64,000 bases of DNA from Paragorgia papillata (GCA_035771165.1 JAWNZC010000232.1:821001-885000), one strand, 5' to 3'; shown: positions 37,479-48,219, counted from the stretch's first letter. Made by a program: numbers and translations. The notes: generated from the letters alone by a model not told the origin.

Positions 37479-37907
37479 AGGGCCTGTAACGTTATACAAG
37501 GAGGTGGGTGACCCTAGTACCCAGGTTACCCTAGCACTCGGGTTACCCTAGCTCTTGTATATTTCTTATTTTTTTGTTTATCGTGTTTTATACAAGGACA
37601 CTAACCCGGGTGCTGAGGGTCACCCTATCACACCACTAGCTGGCTGGTTACCCTAGTAGCTGGGTTATGTTTGGTCCTTGTAAACGTGTTTGGTAGGGAT
37701 AACTAACCTACCCAGGACAACTTTTTGCTAGTTCCAGGCTTCTTGCCATCTATTATTAGTGCTTCCGGTCTAATAAAGTTGACCCGGGCAGCAGGGTGAC
37801 CCTACTTGTGAAATTTTCTTTGTATAAACCAAGGCTATATTTGACCCGGGTGCTAGGGTAACCTGGGTGCTAAGGTAACCCTACCTCCTTGTAAACAGGC
37901 CCTGACA
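37479..37907. repeat. MITE-like foldback in intron 2
   Basis: The ends read AGGGCCTGTAACG and the complement of AGGGCCTGTTTACAAGGAGG. The interior repeats GGTTACCCTAGC and related motifs in both orientations. It lies in the intron between exons 2 and 3 of the DUF6589-type gene and its right end touches the splice donor region of exon 2. Confidence 0.65.
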
Positions 37908-38970
37908 TACCTGCTTTTCAGCTCTTCCATGCCAGAATAATATTGAGATTTTGTAACTCATTGCTGAAATCGTTGGATTTCTGTTCCTCAGCATCAATGA
38001 TGTGGCAACACTTGCAGCCCAAGAAAAAGATATCTCTTTTCTCTTGTCCGTTTCATTTGCAATTGTTTCTCCTTTGGCTTTGTTACCCTTGTTGCAGTGT
38101 CGTCTGTCTACATTTGCTGCAGCTCTCAAACATTTATAAAATGTTGTGGCTTTAGTTGAGATCTCATATTCCATACTTTTAGATGTCAGATTCACAATGT
38201 TATCGGGAGTTCTATCACTGAAGATAGATGGTGTTTTTAATGAACATAAGTTCTTAAACTCTGACTTGATTTCTTGTTCAAAAAATGTAAATGCCACTGC
38301 TTTCATCTCTGCGGTGACCAACATAGCTCTTACTGCATACCCATACTCTCCAGTGGCAATATTTCTTACAACATTGGCATCATTGCCTTCAATAACCTTT
38401 CTTACCAACTTGGAAGGGTACTGTATATTAACCTACAATGAATTTAAATTTGAAAAAATTGTTACAAAATCGCAGCATTTCATAATTTATACCCTGGATC
38501 TCATCTTGTTCATTCGTCGTTTGATTTATAAAAACATAACAGTGTCGTTCACGCTTTGAACAACCAAACTTAAAATTTTGTCTGCTGCATGAATAGAGAG
38601 AGTCATCCGACTACCCGAGGGGCAAATCACTCCTGAAAAAGTGTAGCCAAAAATCATGCGATTTTTTCATGATTTTTTCATTTTTCTCATGATTTTTTAT
38701 TTTTTTGTGATTTCTTTGTGATTTTTCTGAAGGTGTACGTGATTTAAATCAGTGAATTGCCCCTCGACTAAAAACAAATAAAACCCATATAAAAAATTAA
38801 ATTTTTAAGCTTACTTGCACTGTCGATTTCGTAGATGGAAAGTCAATTACATCGTCTTGAAAACACCCCAAGAATGGATCAGCGTCTGGGTTTTCTTCAG
38901 TCGTTGTTCTAGTTTCATTAATTGTGGAAGAAGGTGCAATCACCAACGTCGAAGACATAGCAGATGCCCG

Positions 38971-40286
38971 GGCTGCAGGGGCGGATCTAGACGAAAATGT
39001 GACTGTTGCAAATTAGTGACGATACCATTCTAGGGGGGTCCGGCGGCATGTTCCCCCGGAATTTTTTGAAATTTCAAACCCCAGAAACGGCATTTCCCGC
39101 ATTTTGAGTGAAGATTCCAGCTAATTCTGCAGCAGGCGCAATTCAAATTTCACACAAGAATAAAGGGCCAAATACGACAATATTTGTTAATATTGGATTT
39201 ATATTAAAAATCTACCAATAAAAACTGTTGACAACAATATCTGTTTGTGTAAAATATGATTGTTTGATAATATATTAATTGATCAACATACCTAGTACTC
39301 GTCTATTAGTTCTACGCAAGCAGCACGTTGACTGCAACGTTAAAGATTAACGTTTATTAAATAAATATAATACTGTATCTTACTCACTACATATGTGACT
39401 GAGAATGAATTCGCGTTCAATCATATAAATACACACAAAGGCTGATCTCAGTCATAATTTGCATATTTTATTATTCAAATAATAACCCAGGCAATTTATT
39501 ATTCATGAGCTTCACATACCTCACTGCGTTGTGCTTTGAAGAGCGCAATTCTTAGCTGCGCGGGAACTGCAACTTCGAATAGTTAATACACAAACATACA
39601 CGGCGAGGATCATCCTTCTTTATTTCAAATTCGCTCTTAAGACATTTCTCACAGTAACGCTTAAGAGCAATCAACTCATCCTCCTTTTCCTTAGGAGAAT
39701 AACTCATATCATCCAAGACGCGCAACAGTTGCTATAAAACGTTGTTGGACGCAATGGTGAACAGTAGCCAAGGGAACGAACGAGTAATTACATCACATCA
39801 TAGTCTAATCATCGGAGATTTCTTCGCTCTAGTGAACTGTAGCGGAAGTTCATGAAATGCAGCAAAACGTGACCTAAATCTGGCGTGTTGATTGGTTTGC
39901 TACAGTCAACAACTGTAGCGGCTACAGTACAAATTTACCACAACTGTAGCCGTCGTAACACATCGCCACCACCTCGGAATGCGCCTTTGCGCGAGGCATT
40001 CTAGTGAGAGAAACATGAGCTGACAATGCAGTTCAGATCAATTACGGGCAGGCTCAATGGGCACAGCATGTTGCATGTTTGTAGGTTGTGCGCCCGGCCA
40101 TAATTTATATAACACGCGCATGAATGCCTGAAATGGGGGTTTTGAACTTTGGAAAAGCTGAATATTAGTGACATATTATGCAGATGGTGTTAATTTAATG
40201 TTAATTTAATTTAATCATATTTTTTCGGGAAAATCTGACTGTAGCATTCGCTACAGTTGCTACAGTCTAGATCCGCCCCTGGGCTG
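38971..40286. mobile_element. hAT-like element inserted in exon 1, 5-bp TSD
   Basis: The element 38976-40281 has TIRs CAGGGGCGGATCTAGAC, perfect at both ends. GGCTG lies on each side (38971-38975 and 40282-40286). A 5-bp duplication would fit the hAT5 group. The interior (about 1.3 kb) has no transposase. It interrupts the coding frame of the ZAD exon, so it inserted after the host transposon's gene was formed. Confidence 0.75.
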
Positions 40287-40843
40287 GCTCGTTAGAAGTT
40301 GGGAAAAGGACCTTGACATTGTTCCTTGTACGTCGCACTTGCTGCTTTGGAGGCTTTTCTGCGCTAAGAGGAGATCCCTTATGACAACGCTTGAATCGCG
40401 ACATTTCCCGTCTGTTACTCTGTGACGAGCAAGTATTATCATACAAAGTTTTAAATGTCGGTACCTCTTTCGTTATGAGTTCTATTGCCTTTTCCAATCT
40501 CTCCATTTTCTGAAAGCAGTTAATACAGATAATAGAAGAGCATAATTCGTCTTGTTGTAGTTGGCATTCTAGTATGCTGGAGAGGCGTTCAACTAATCGA
40601 GCCTTCTTAGCTTTTTCACCATTGAATATGTTGTAATTACCCATTCTTGTTTTGGAAACATTTGCATCGCATATTATACAAAAATGGTTGCAATTATATA
40701 CATACTTTCGGGGAGTTTTGTTGGCCATTTCAATGCTCGAAGACAAAATGAGCCATTCTGACAAACGGAAGTGAGTGAGTTGACAGGTAAAAGTGACGTC
40801 ATAAAGTCAAAACCTGTTGTTTACAAGTTCTGTGCCAAGGTAC

Positions 40844-40972
40844 AAACATGGAAGTGAGATTCGCAAGCCGTGGCGCCAGAGGTTCTTCCCTCCTTTCCCC
40901 CATCTTTCCCCCTTTTTTCTCTCCCTTCCCTCTTTTCCTCCCTTCCACCAAGAACCTCTGGCATCCAGGGTA
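40844..40972 (-). repeat. right TIR with purine tract
   Basis: This is the inverted counterpart of the left TIR, shorter because its purine tract (pyrimidine on the plus strand) is only about 65 bp. AAGAACCTCTGGC at the outer end and GCCAGAGGTTCTT at its inner border form a 13-bp inverted repeat around the tract. The inner block CATGGAAGTGAGATTCGC matches the left TIR. Confidence 0.85.
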
Positions 40973-40981
40973 CTCTGTGCC

Positions 40982-42304
40982 CTGGCTGCCATACAACGAA
41001 GTCCATGGGACAGCAATTTAGAGTGCTTTCTAAATCGGGCGAACAAAAGACTTGGTGAACAAGGTCAAAATGTATTTTGGCTGCGAAAGGAAAGTACACC
41101 ACAGCGCAGAATTTACGTGTTTGGCCATTGAGAAGCAGGCTTTTTTCAAACAAGAATTATCGACTAAACGAAGCCTAAATGCTTATCAAAACGCTGAATT
41201 GAATCCACCGTAAACTCACGAAAACAAGGCGGCCCGGCCAGACAACGGCAATCCAGTTTCTTGCGAATTTGGTACAACGGTAAAGCAAACGATAAATATT
41301 GAGCATTTACAGATATTTATTAAAAGTCTATTTATTTTAATAATTCGACAATGTATTTGGAAATGAATGTTTTGATTGTTTTCAGTTTGGGTCAGTCAAG
41401 CTGAACTAAATATTCGGAAAAAATTTTGCCTGATCACTAGGCGCGTTAAACTTAGTGAAGCCTGGGTCCGAGTCCAAAATTAGTCAAAATATGGCTCATT
41501 TTTTTGCAGCCTGTGCCCGGGCCATTTGTTCCCGCCATTTTGTTTTTGGCCGCAATCTTGGCCCAGCCCCCACAAATGGCCCTGGGGACGAGGTTGAATT
41601 GATCGCTCCTTTATGTTTCTCCGCCATTGTTGTATTGGCCAGCCGTAAACAAAACCACGCGTGCGCAGTGCTACTGCTATTCTAATATATTCCCAGGGAA
41701 AATTTCTTTCATTCTTGGTATATTAAGATATCCACGTATTTCAAGAAATATCCATAGATAAGGTACAAACCTGTCTGTTATCTCTCTTTAGGGCTTACGA
41801 TCGCTTTAAGCGACATAAATATTTGTCGTCTATGAAAGACTGATACTAGTGTTTCACATTTTCACTGGTTTTAGCCTTTCAGCTACGACAAGTAGGTATG
41901 TCGTTAAACCTGGTATGTTTACCCCCTGAAAGTTTACACTATCTATGTATCTATGTATGTATCATGTGAATTTCGTCACTCATCACAATCATAGTCAATC
42001 TAGATATGGTCTGGAAACTCAGCTAAAGTCTTTGGTCTATCTTTTTGTTCGCCTTTATACATTTTTTGTGCACGGTGCACGGTCACTGAACAAATTGTAT
42101 TTTAGTATAATGAACGAATTGTCCAATAGCAACGTTTCAGTTCAATCACTCAACCGTGCTATTTAAATATTAATAAACCTAAAACAAAGGATGTGGACCG
42201 TGTAAGGTACGGTTCAACATAAAATCACATCTCATTATAGGCGCTTTGAAGTTGGCCGAGTTTCCAGACCATATCTCGATTGACTATGTCACAACACTGC
42301 AACG
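40982..42304. other. no gene seen; dispersed repeat copy at about 41500-41600
   Basis: The only recognisable content is the second copy (plus orientation) of the GGGCCATTTGT / TTGGCCGC repeat also found at 29837-29925. The frames here are short and featureless. Confidence 0.5.
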
Positions 42305-42556
42305 TTTCTGGCTTTGCACAAAAAAGCGAAATACCGAGCATGTCCAAATCATAATAGCGGCCGCTATTTTGAAATTCTTTTTCGTATGTATTATAATCTG
42401 TCTTCTCCGAATGTTTCCTCGAGAAATAAACCACTGTAGAAGCTATCAAATATACTGGAAGAAAGATAATTCATCTGGCTACGACATACGTACAGTTTAT
42501 CCGACCAAATAGCTTAGTTTTCTTTAAAAAAGCGAAATACCGAACATGTCCAACAC
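42305..42556 (+). repeat. dispersed repeat of about 205-bp unit, right copy
   Basis: It matches 28295-28620, including ATAATAGCGGCCGCTATT and ATAAACCACTGTAG, with a second partial unit starting AAAGCGAAATACCGAACATG near 42530. Confidence 0.75.
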
Positions 42557-42694
42557 GAACTAGAGATGCTTGTTGAACGTCCCGGGTATTCCAGGGTGAA
42601 ATCGTCCCGGTAGAAACATTCTCATGTAAACCCGTGATGAAAAACGTCCCGTCCCAGTAAACGTCCCGTCCCGCCTCCAATGTAAACAGCCCCT

Positions 42695-42965
42695 AAGAAA
42701 ACTCTACTTGGCCCAGCTGGGATTCGAACCAGCGACCTTTGGTTGACTAGTCCGATGGTCAAGTTAGGGGCTGAAGGTCGAATGATAGTATGTAGACTGT
42801 TATCTAGATATTGAAGAAACTAGTCTGTTTTAAAATATCAAATAGCCTAAGTTCTATCATTCGACCTTCAGCTCCCAACTTGACCTGTAGCTCAGTTGGT
42901 AGATCATCGGACTAGTAAACCGAAGGTCACAGGTTTAAATCCAAGCTGGGCCAAGTAGACTTTTC
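42695..42965. repeat. inverted pair of tRNA-derived sequences
   Basis: The right arm (about 42884-42958, +) has a perfect box A (TAGCTCAGTTGG), a CTAGTAA loop that would give anticodon AGT, and a degraded box B (GGTTTAAATCC). The left arm (about 42712-42782, -) has an intact box B (GGTTCGAATCC) but lacks about 20 bp of D-arm with box A. Acceptor stems do not pair properly in either, so neither is a functional tRNA. Arms are joined by a loop of about 100 bp and share CTTGGCCCAGCT and ATTCGACCTTCAGC with inverted orientation. Confidence 0.6.
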
Positions 42966-43109
42966 TCTACTTGCCCAGTATGTGATAAATATTGTTTAAA
43001 ACATGAACAGCGGTGTTTTATGAAATTTAAAAATCAAGCACACAGATTCTATACCATTATATAGTATTCTTTCTGATATTGAAAAGATATAAAACTATGG
43101 ACATGCTAC

Positions 43110-43152
43110 TGATTTCCTTTGTGTTTTCCTCGTGAATTATTAATGAGTTTTT
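43110..43152 (+). repeat. dispersed terminal module, copy 3
   Basis: CTGATTTCCTTTGTGTTTTC is followed by CTCGTGAATTATTAATGAG. It is the third copy of the module at 7130 and 9908, with one base changed in the palindrome. Confidence 0.6.
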
Positions 43153-43751
43153 AACACTTGAAACATATGTATATATAGTACAAATTTTATTAAAATTACC
43201 TTTTAACTACTCAAATTCTTCACACGCAATAGAAATTTCTGTGGCAGTACCTTCATTCAAATTAGAGAAATTCATCATCATCTTATTCTCCAGGGCTGAT
43301 ATTTTTTCCTAGGAAAACAAAAATGTACATGTTTTCGATGATATATATTTTTTAAAAACTTTAAAAATATTCGTTGCATTAACCTTCGATGTGGAGGTGT
43401 TGGTGTGATCACATTGCCTCGTACAGGGGGGACTGGGCAGTCGGGCTTACCGGGCAAACACCCGGTGGGCCCCTTGCCTGTTGGGCCCCCTTTGGGCCCT
43501 TAAATTGTTTTGACTTTGCAAAAGTACAAAAAGGCTATGTATCAATCAGGCAATACATGCTTAGGATAAAATAATTATCTAGCGTTTATAGTGGAAGCTG
43601 TAGTTTCTTCCGACGTTTCGAGTTACCGAATTATGAAGAAAGCAATTAAACGTGGTGCAGCGAAGGCGTAAGAAAAAGGTGGATGACATGCAAGAAGCAG
43701 CTCCTCTGAAAAGAGAACAATGTTTAGGGTCCGTGGAGTTGGAGGGAGGTG

Positions 43752-43905
43752 AGTAGTAGTAATATGAGGTTTCTAGCTCATTTTTCAAAACATTATCAAA
43801 AACCCTATTTAACACTTTCATTATAGCATGTCTAATATTTTACCAACAGAATATTAGACACCACCCCCACCCAGCCCAATTATTAATACTCACGCAGCGG
43901 TTAAC
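43752..43905 (+). repeat. Polinton left TIR (154 bp)
   Basis: It matches 61048-61201 in reverse with one difference (CCCAGCCC against CCCAACCC). The last four codons and stop of PolB (43890-43905) lie inside it. Confidence 0.95.
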
Positions 43906-46898
43906 CTACAATGACCAATAGCCAGTGTACTTATCCCATCAGCCCCAATTATTCTTTTGTCATCATTAGCCGAAAGAGCGATCTTATCAATGTGCTCTGT
44001 GTAAATCTCATGCTGACGGGATCTGAACGTATTCATTCCTTTCAAAATATCTTTTTGGGTGAACAGACAATCCTTATAATCCTGGAATGTAATCTCATTC
44101 TTAACCACTCCTTTTTTGACTCCCTTACATTTCTTGACTTCGTCTTCACTGTCGACTGCATCTCCACTTCGTTCGTCCAATTTGTAAGCGTACAACTTAC
44201 TCCTTAATCCAACAAATTCTAAAATTTGTTTTCTTCCCGCCTCATCCTTCATCATACCAATAACTTTCTTGTTAACTCCGGTTTGAATACCACTACTATG
44301 GTTATCCGGAAAGTTGCTGGTGTCGAACTTGGTTGCAACATCCTTGGAGATGTCCTTGTAAAAGTCATCGGTTTTAATTTCGTGGCACAATGAATCCGTA
44401 TCCGTAAACAGCAAACTCGCCTTCTTTCCATACTTAGGTTTAATGTACTCATAATGAAAGTCGTACATAAGAGTTTTACTGACATCTAAAATACTCATTC
44501 CCAAGTAGATGGGTTTGTTAAGTTTTACCGTTGTTTTCTGCATATGAACTGCAACTAAGTTTTCTGTAAATATGTTAACTCCATTAAAGTTGGTTTTTTT
44601 AGCTAATTTTTCTAACTGGTTTTCATTGGTGACAAGTCGGACATCCACCCTATTTCTTACGTTTTCCATAGTTTTACCGAATACCGAGTTGTTCATTAAT
44701 TTAAAGAAATCCTTTTCGAAGTTGGATGTAGCCATAGTTCTTAAATCTGTGTTAAGTTTTATGTATTCCTTTAACCAGGGCTCCTCCACAAATGTAATGC
44801 CCCGGTGAATTTTAGTTAATTTTAATCCTAGTTTTAAACATTGCTTTAATGCTTTGTGGTGAATAACGTACTTTTCCTTGTTATACAAATTGGGGATAAG
44901 TTTTTCTACTTTGTTCACTGTTACCCGTTCGGCAGCTAATGGATACTCATTATGTAATTCGTGTAGACTTTCTGGGTATGTTATGTCTACCTCCAAAATG
45001 CACGGATATTTTTCCCAAATCTCTAGTTCCGCTTCGCTCATCCACTTAAAGTCTCTTACCGGCAACGGTTCAGACATTGCCCAACCATACAGGTTGTTAG
45101 CATCCAAATATATAATGTAAACACCTTCGTTATTAGGATCGTACTCTATTAAGTACTTGTTGTTAGCCTTGGCGTATCTTTTCATGATGGTGCTAATCCC
45201 ACCTCGAATTCCCTTTTCCACCATTAGGTACATATCTGGATCTGTTAGTAAATCCAGTTTTACCCCAGTTAGTTTAAGATCGGCATCCCAAGCCAAACCT
45301 GGCGAGGTGTAGTACCACAACGGATCTAATCCATAGTTTTGTTTACACACCGCCCTAAAACTTTCCATTACGTCTGCAAGTAACAAAACATCTGTTTTTA
45401 AATACAAATTATAGTAATCCCTCATGGTTTTACAACCAAAACTTCTCCAAACATTTTGAGCATGCTTGTAATCTGCTTTGCTGATGTCGGTGTTGTTCAA
45501 CTTAGAGTAGAACTCAGATTTGGCTGGTAAACTAGGATGACTTAACTTATCGAAACCGGACATAAATTCATAGGGGAATACACCCTTTTTCTTTAAAAGA
45601 TTAACTTGTTCGTTAGTGTATTCACTGAATCCTTGTTCTACAGTTTTAAACTGGTTTGGTTTTAAGTTTTTGACCAATGAGTCTAATGAACTTAATGTAA
45701 ACTTTAGGGAATCTAAAAATCTTAACTCACACTTAATTTCCCAGGGTTTTCCTTTTTTGTTGGTCCCAGATTCCATTACCACTTTTTTACTAAAACTAAT
45801 GTATTTTTCATCAGTTTTAGGGATACAGTCTATTTTTCCTTCCGAAAGACCTAAACTTTTAATGAACAGATGGGAGTCATACCCCTCTAAATTATGAAAC
45901 AAAACTGGGATGAAAGTAGGTTTCTTCATTTTCAGGTTGCATTGGTTGTGTGCCGCTCCACGAAACTTTCCTGTTAGATGGCAATGGTCTCTTATCCGAT
46001 CGGTTCCCAACTCTTTTTTACAGGTATAACAATTTGTGGCTGCTTGGAAAGCGTCTTCCTCCTCCATGCTCATTTTAATGGGTTCGTTAATCTTAGTTAT
46101 TTCATATATTTCCTTCATCTCCTTTTCCACGGATTCTACGAATTTTTTACCAATATCCTCTCCTTCATTTTCCATTGTGTAAAGCACAGTTTTAGGTTTG
46201 TAAATTTTGTCATCTATACATTTAACGGTATAGCAAAACCCACTTGGTTGATGTTGTTGATAGGCAGTTGTATGGCTTTCGTCGTCATTCTTTTGCACCG
46301 TGTCAATAGGTAGAATGAATGACTCAAAGTCGGCGTAAATAACGAATGGAACATCGGTTGTTTTTTGGTGTTGTTTAAAGAACACTTTTGAGTTTTCCTT
46401 TGGATATTCCTGTTTTTGTGCGGTATGCATGTTACAAATTTCTTTGTGGTTGATTAGCTTTTCCTCGCTACCAAAGCTGTTAAGACAGCGGATGCAAATA
46501 TGTTTAGGGTTTTTGTGTTTACTAAGTTGTTTACCAATAAGTCTACTTAACCTTTTTACCACACTGTAGTGGTTGTCAAAGAAGAACAGCGTTATACTGT
46601 TTTCGTTGTTGTTTTTACTAATTTTAAGGGGGAAAACCATTTTGGTTTCGTTATCAAAACTAAGAACATTAATGTTTATATTGTTTTTGTTTTCAAATTT
46701 TGGGATGTCCTTAATTTCTGTTGGAAACTTTGTTTCCTCCCAGTTAAGTTTCTCGGATTGCAGTTTTAAGGTTTTGGTTATTCTTTCTTCGTTGTTTTCA
46801 ACAGGATTTAAAGCTCTTGTTACCGCCCACTTAAAACAGAGGTCATCATTCTTTTTGATGTTGATGATGGCTTTTTTTTTTGATGGGATGCGAGGGAT
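43890..46898 (-). pseudogene. polB: protein-primed DNA polymerase B (main part)
   Basis: The frame is open from 46898 to the stop at 43890; from Met at 46640 it is 916 aa. Seen in that numbering: a zinc finger (C49, C52, H65, C69), exonuclease motif I (D104, E106), an HNH-like C-x2-C/HCH cluster (C204-C234), exo II (D255) and exo III (Y413, D417). The polymerase motifs are A (D513, NLYGW), B (KLMNNSVFGK at 647-656) and C (D747-T-D749). All catalytic residues are present. Codons upstream of 46640 include CFKWAVTRALNPV, which belongs to the protein, so 46640 is not the true start. The N-terminal region is in another frame (46820-47770), and no AATAAA start motif precedes 46640. It would replicate the element from a terminal protein. 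Broken by frameshift, otherwise well preserved. Confidence 0.9.
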
Positions 46899-47770
46899 TC
46901 AAGCATTTTTTGTTTCATGTGTTCGTACTCCGTTTTTGCTTCATTTTCTGATATCATGGAGTGCGTGAAACTTCTGAAGTGAGCAGTTGTTATTTCTACT
47001 TCATCGGGTATTAAGTCATGTTTTTTAAGTTTACAGGTGAGTACCGTAATGACTTTTTTCCCAACACTATCGGTTTCGTTAATTAAGTTTAACACAACCC
47101 GGGTTGTGTTTTCCAAGAAAACACTTGGATTTTTAATTCCGCTTCCAGGGATTACCCATCTGGCGGCTCTTCCACTTATTGCGTCCGAAACGAGGGTGGC
47201 GTATATGTTGTTCATGTTTTGTGTTTTCATTTTTTTGCTGTGAACACTCCACAACTTTTTACTAAGTTTTTCACGGATGTTTCCTAACTTTTTTGATCCT
47301 TTCCATTTTTGACCCTCTTTAAGGTTAAATTGCCGTTTGCTTTCTTGTTTAATTTCCTTTGTCCACTTGATTGTTTCCTTGTTTTGTTGTTTTTTGTATT
47401 CTTTGAATTCTTGTTTTAGTCTTTTTTCTGTTAGTTTTTGTTGACGTTTGGTTTCTTGTTTAATTTCTGCATTCCATTTACGAGTTTCCTTGTTTTGTTG
47501 TTTTTTGGATTCTTTGAATTCTTGTTTTTTCCAGGCTTTTAAATCTTTTTCCAACTGTTTGTCCAAAACTTTTTGGAGTTGTTTTTCTTGACGTATGCTT
47601 TGCTTTTGTTCCCGTTGTTGTTTCTTTTCTTGTTCTTTAAGTTTCTTTTCTTGCTTCCGTTGTTGTTTCTTTTCTTGTTGTTGTTGCTGCTGTAGTTTGT
47701 TCTTCTCTTCTTGTTTTTCCTGACGAATTTGAATTTTACGCAAATAATTATTTAAATTTGAGTTCCACAT
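46820..47770 (-). pseudogene. PolB N-terminal region (separate frame, coiled-coil rich)
   Basis: The 316-codon frame starts MWNSNLNNYLRK, preceded by ACTAATAAAAGAGAAGA, the element's start motif. Residues 1 to about 170 are a Gln/Lys/Glu-rich coiled coil; about 190-290 is a folded part (AARWVIPGSGIKNP, ITVLTCKLKKHDLIP, EAKTEYEHMKQKMLESL). It overlaps the PolB frame and runs into a T10 tract at 46872-46881 (A10 in the sense strand). I infer that it is the natural N-terminus of PolB, detached by a frameshift and probably a small deletion near that tract. The residual possibility is a genuine separate gene for a terminal or accessory protein. Confidence 0.65.
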
Positions 47771-47839
47771 TCTTCTCTTTTATTAGTACAATTCTGCATA
47801 GATGAAGTAAACAATTTTTGAAGATTTTACGAGAAAAAA

Positions 47840-47865
47840 ATTCATATTTTAAAAAAAATATGAAT
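47840..47865 (-). terminator. hairpin after the 115-aa gene
   Basis: ATTCATATTTT and its complement form an 11-bp stem with a 4-nt loop, immediately after the stop of the gene ending at 47872. The same stem sequence follows the gene ending at 55105. Confidence 0.6.
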
Positions 47866-47871
47866 TCATGT

Positions 47872-48219
47872 TTATGGTTGGTCTTTAGGAGCTAAACGTT
47901 TAATTGTATAACCTCTTACGGTTGCTCCTCTTTTTTCATGGAATGGTATACAACTTGGGTTAATACAAAGATGTTTTGCAGCTTTGTAAATACTTGTGAA
48001 TGTCAGCTCTTCTTTATTGTTTGTTAGTATAATACCAACTGGTTTTTTAATTTTGTCTCTGTTGCACTGATCGTATGTTTTGTTGGCGGTAAATGGGAGA
48101 TTAAGTAATTCACACAGTTTTTCTTTGTTGTGTTTTGAGGTGTACTTAATACCTTGTTCCCTTCCTTTTTGACGAAGTTGTCTAAGCGTAAAAGTTGTGT
48201 TTAAATTAATGTTATTCAT
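47872..48219 (-). CDS. small DNA-binding-like protein (SAP-like plus NUMOD1-like)
   Basis: A 115-aa protein. Residues about 10-45 (TLRQLRQKGREQGIKYTSKH) look like a SAP/LEM-type helix-turn-helix. Residues about 72-110 (FTSIYKAAKHLCINPSCI then GYTIKRL) have the AAK-x-L-x-I and G-Y-x-I/V pattern of NUMOD1 DNA-binding modules. NUMOD1 is normally an accessory of homing endonucleases, but no nuclease domain is visible here. The start has ACTAATAAAAGAGTACT directly upstream, and a hairpin follows the stop. Domain calls are by eye. Confidence 0.6.
   Translation of the reverse strand: MNNINLNTTFTLRQLRQKGREQGIKYTSKHNKEKLCELLNLPFTANKTYDQCNRDKIKKPVGIILTNNKEELTFTSIYKAAKHLCINPSCIPFHEKRGATVRGYTIKRLAPKDQP

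Larger units (their letters stand above)
34073..40764 (-). pseudogene. ZAD zinc-finger / DUF6589-type protein, candidate transposase, six or more exons
   Basis: Minus-strand exons with GT-AG boundaries: exon 1 40764-38815 (split by a hAT insertion 38976-40281), exon 2 38432-37911, exon 3 37112-36366, exon 4 35958-35721, exon 5 35089-34548, exon 6 from 34433. Exon 1 starts with a C-x2-C ZAD-like domain (CIICDANVSK, later CINC). Exon 3 has GYQIIGDNVDFLVKAKHM and SVHWFNLNGILDRV, which I recognise as DUF6589-type. Exon 5 has SSAGDSGTICSN and a C2H2 finger (CRICQKPYKYAKARDNHEIKKH). Exon 6 has VKEGDGERILCCWKF and GGNGRNISLDLRLEH. DUF6589 is assumed here to be the recombinase because it is the only other gene in the element. 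An in-frame TGA (35761-35763), an in-frame TAA (about 34874) and the exon-1 insertion inactivate it. The 3' end beyond 34073 is uncertain. Confidence 0.75.
30158..40981. mobile_element. 10.8-kb DNA transposon: RecQ-like helicase plus ZAD/DUF6589-type gene, 9-bp TSD
   Basis: The element is 30167-40972 (10,806 bp). It begins TACCCTGGATGCCAGAGG and ends with the exact complement; the first 25 bp of the two ends match perfectly. CTCTGTGCC lies immediately outside each end (30158-30166 and 40973-40981), a perfect 9-bp TSD. It holds two convergent spliced genes, a RecQ-like helicase (30551-33658, +) and a zinc-finger/DUF6589-type protein (40764 to about 34073, -), whose 3' ends are about 400 bp apart. 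Secondary insertions are two hAT-like elements and one MITE-like foldback. The 9-bp TSD recalls Mutator, but the gene content does not, so I leave the superfamily open. Both genes are damaged, so this copy is not autonomous. Confidence 0.85.

Noticed and set aside
43201..43320. Minus-strand segment after TTTTCCTAG reading EKISALENKMMMNFSN to a stop
   Set aside because: Looks like a terminal exon, but no upstream exon or family could be recognised.
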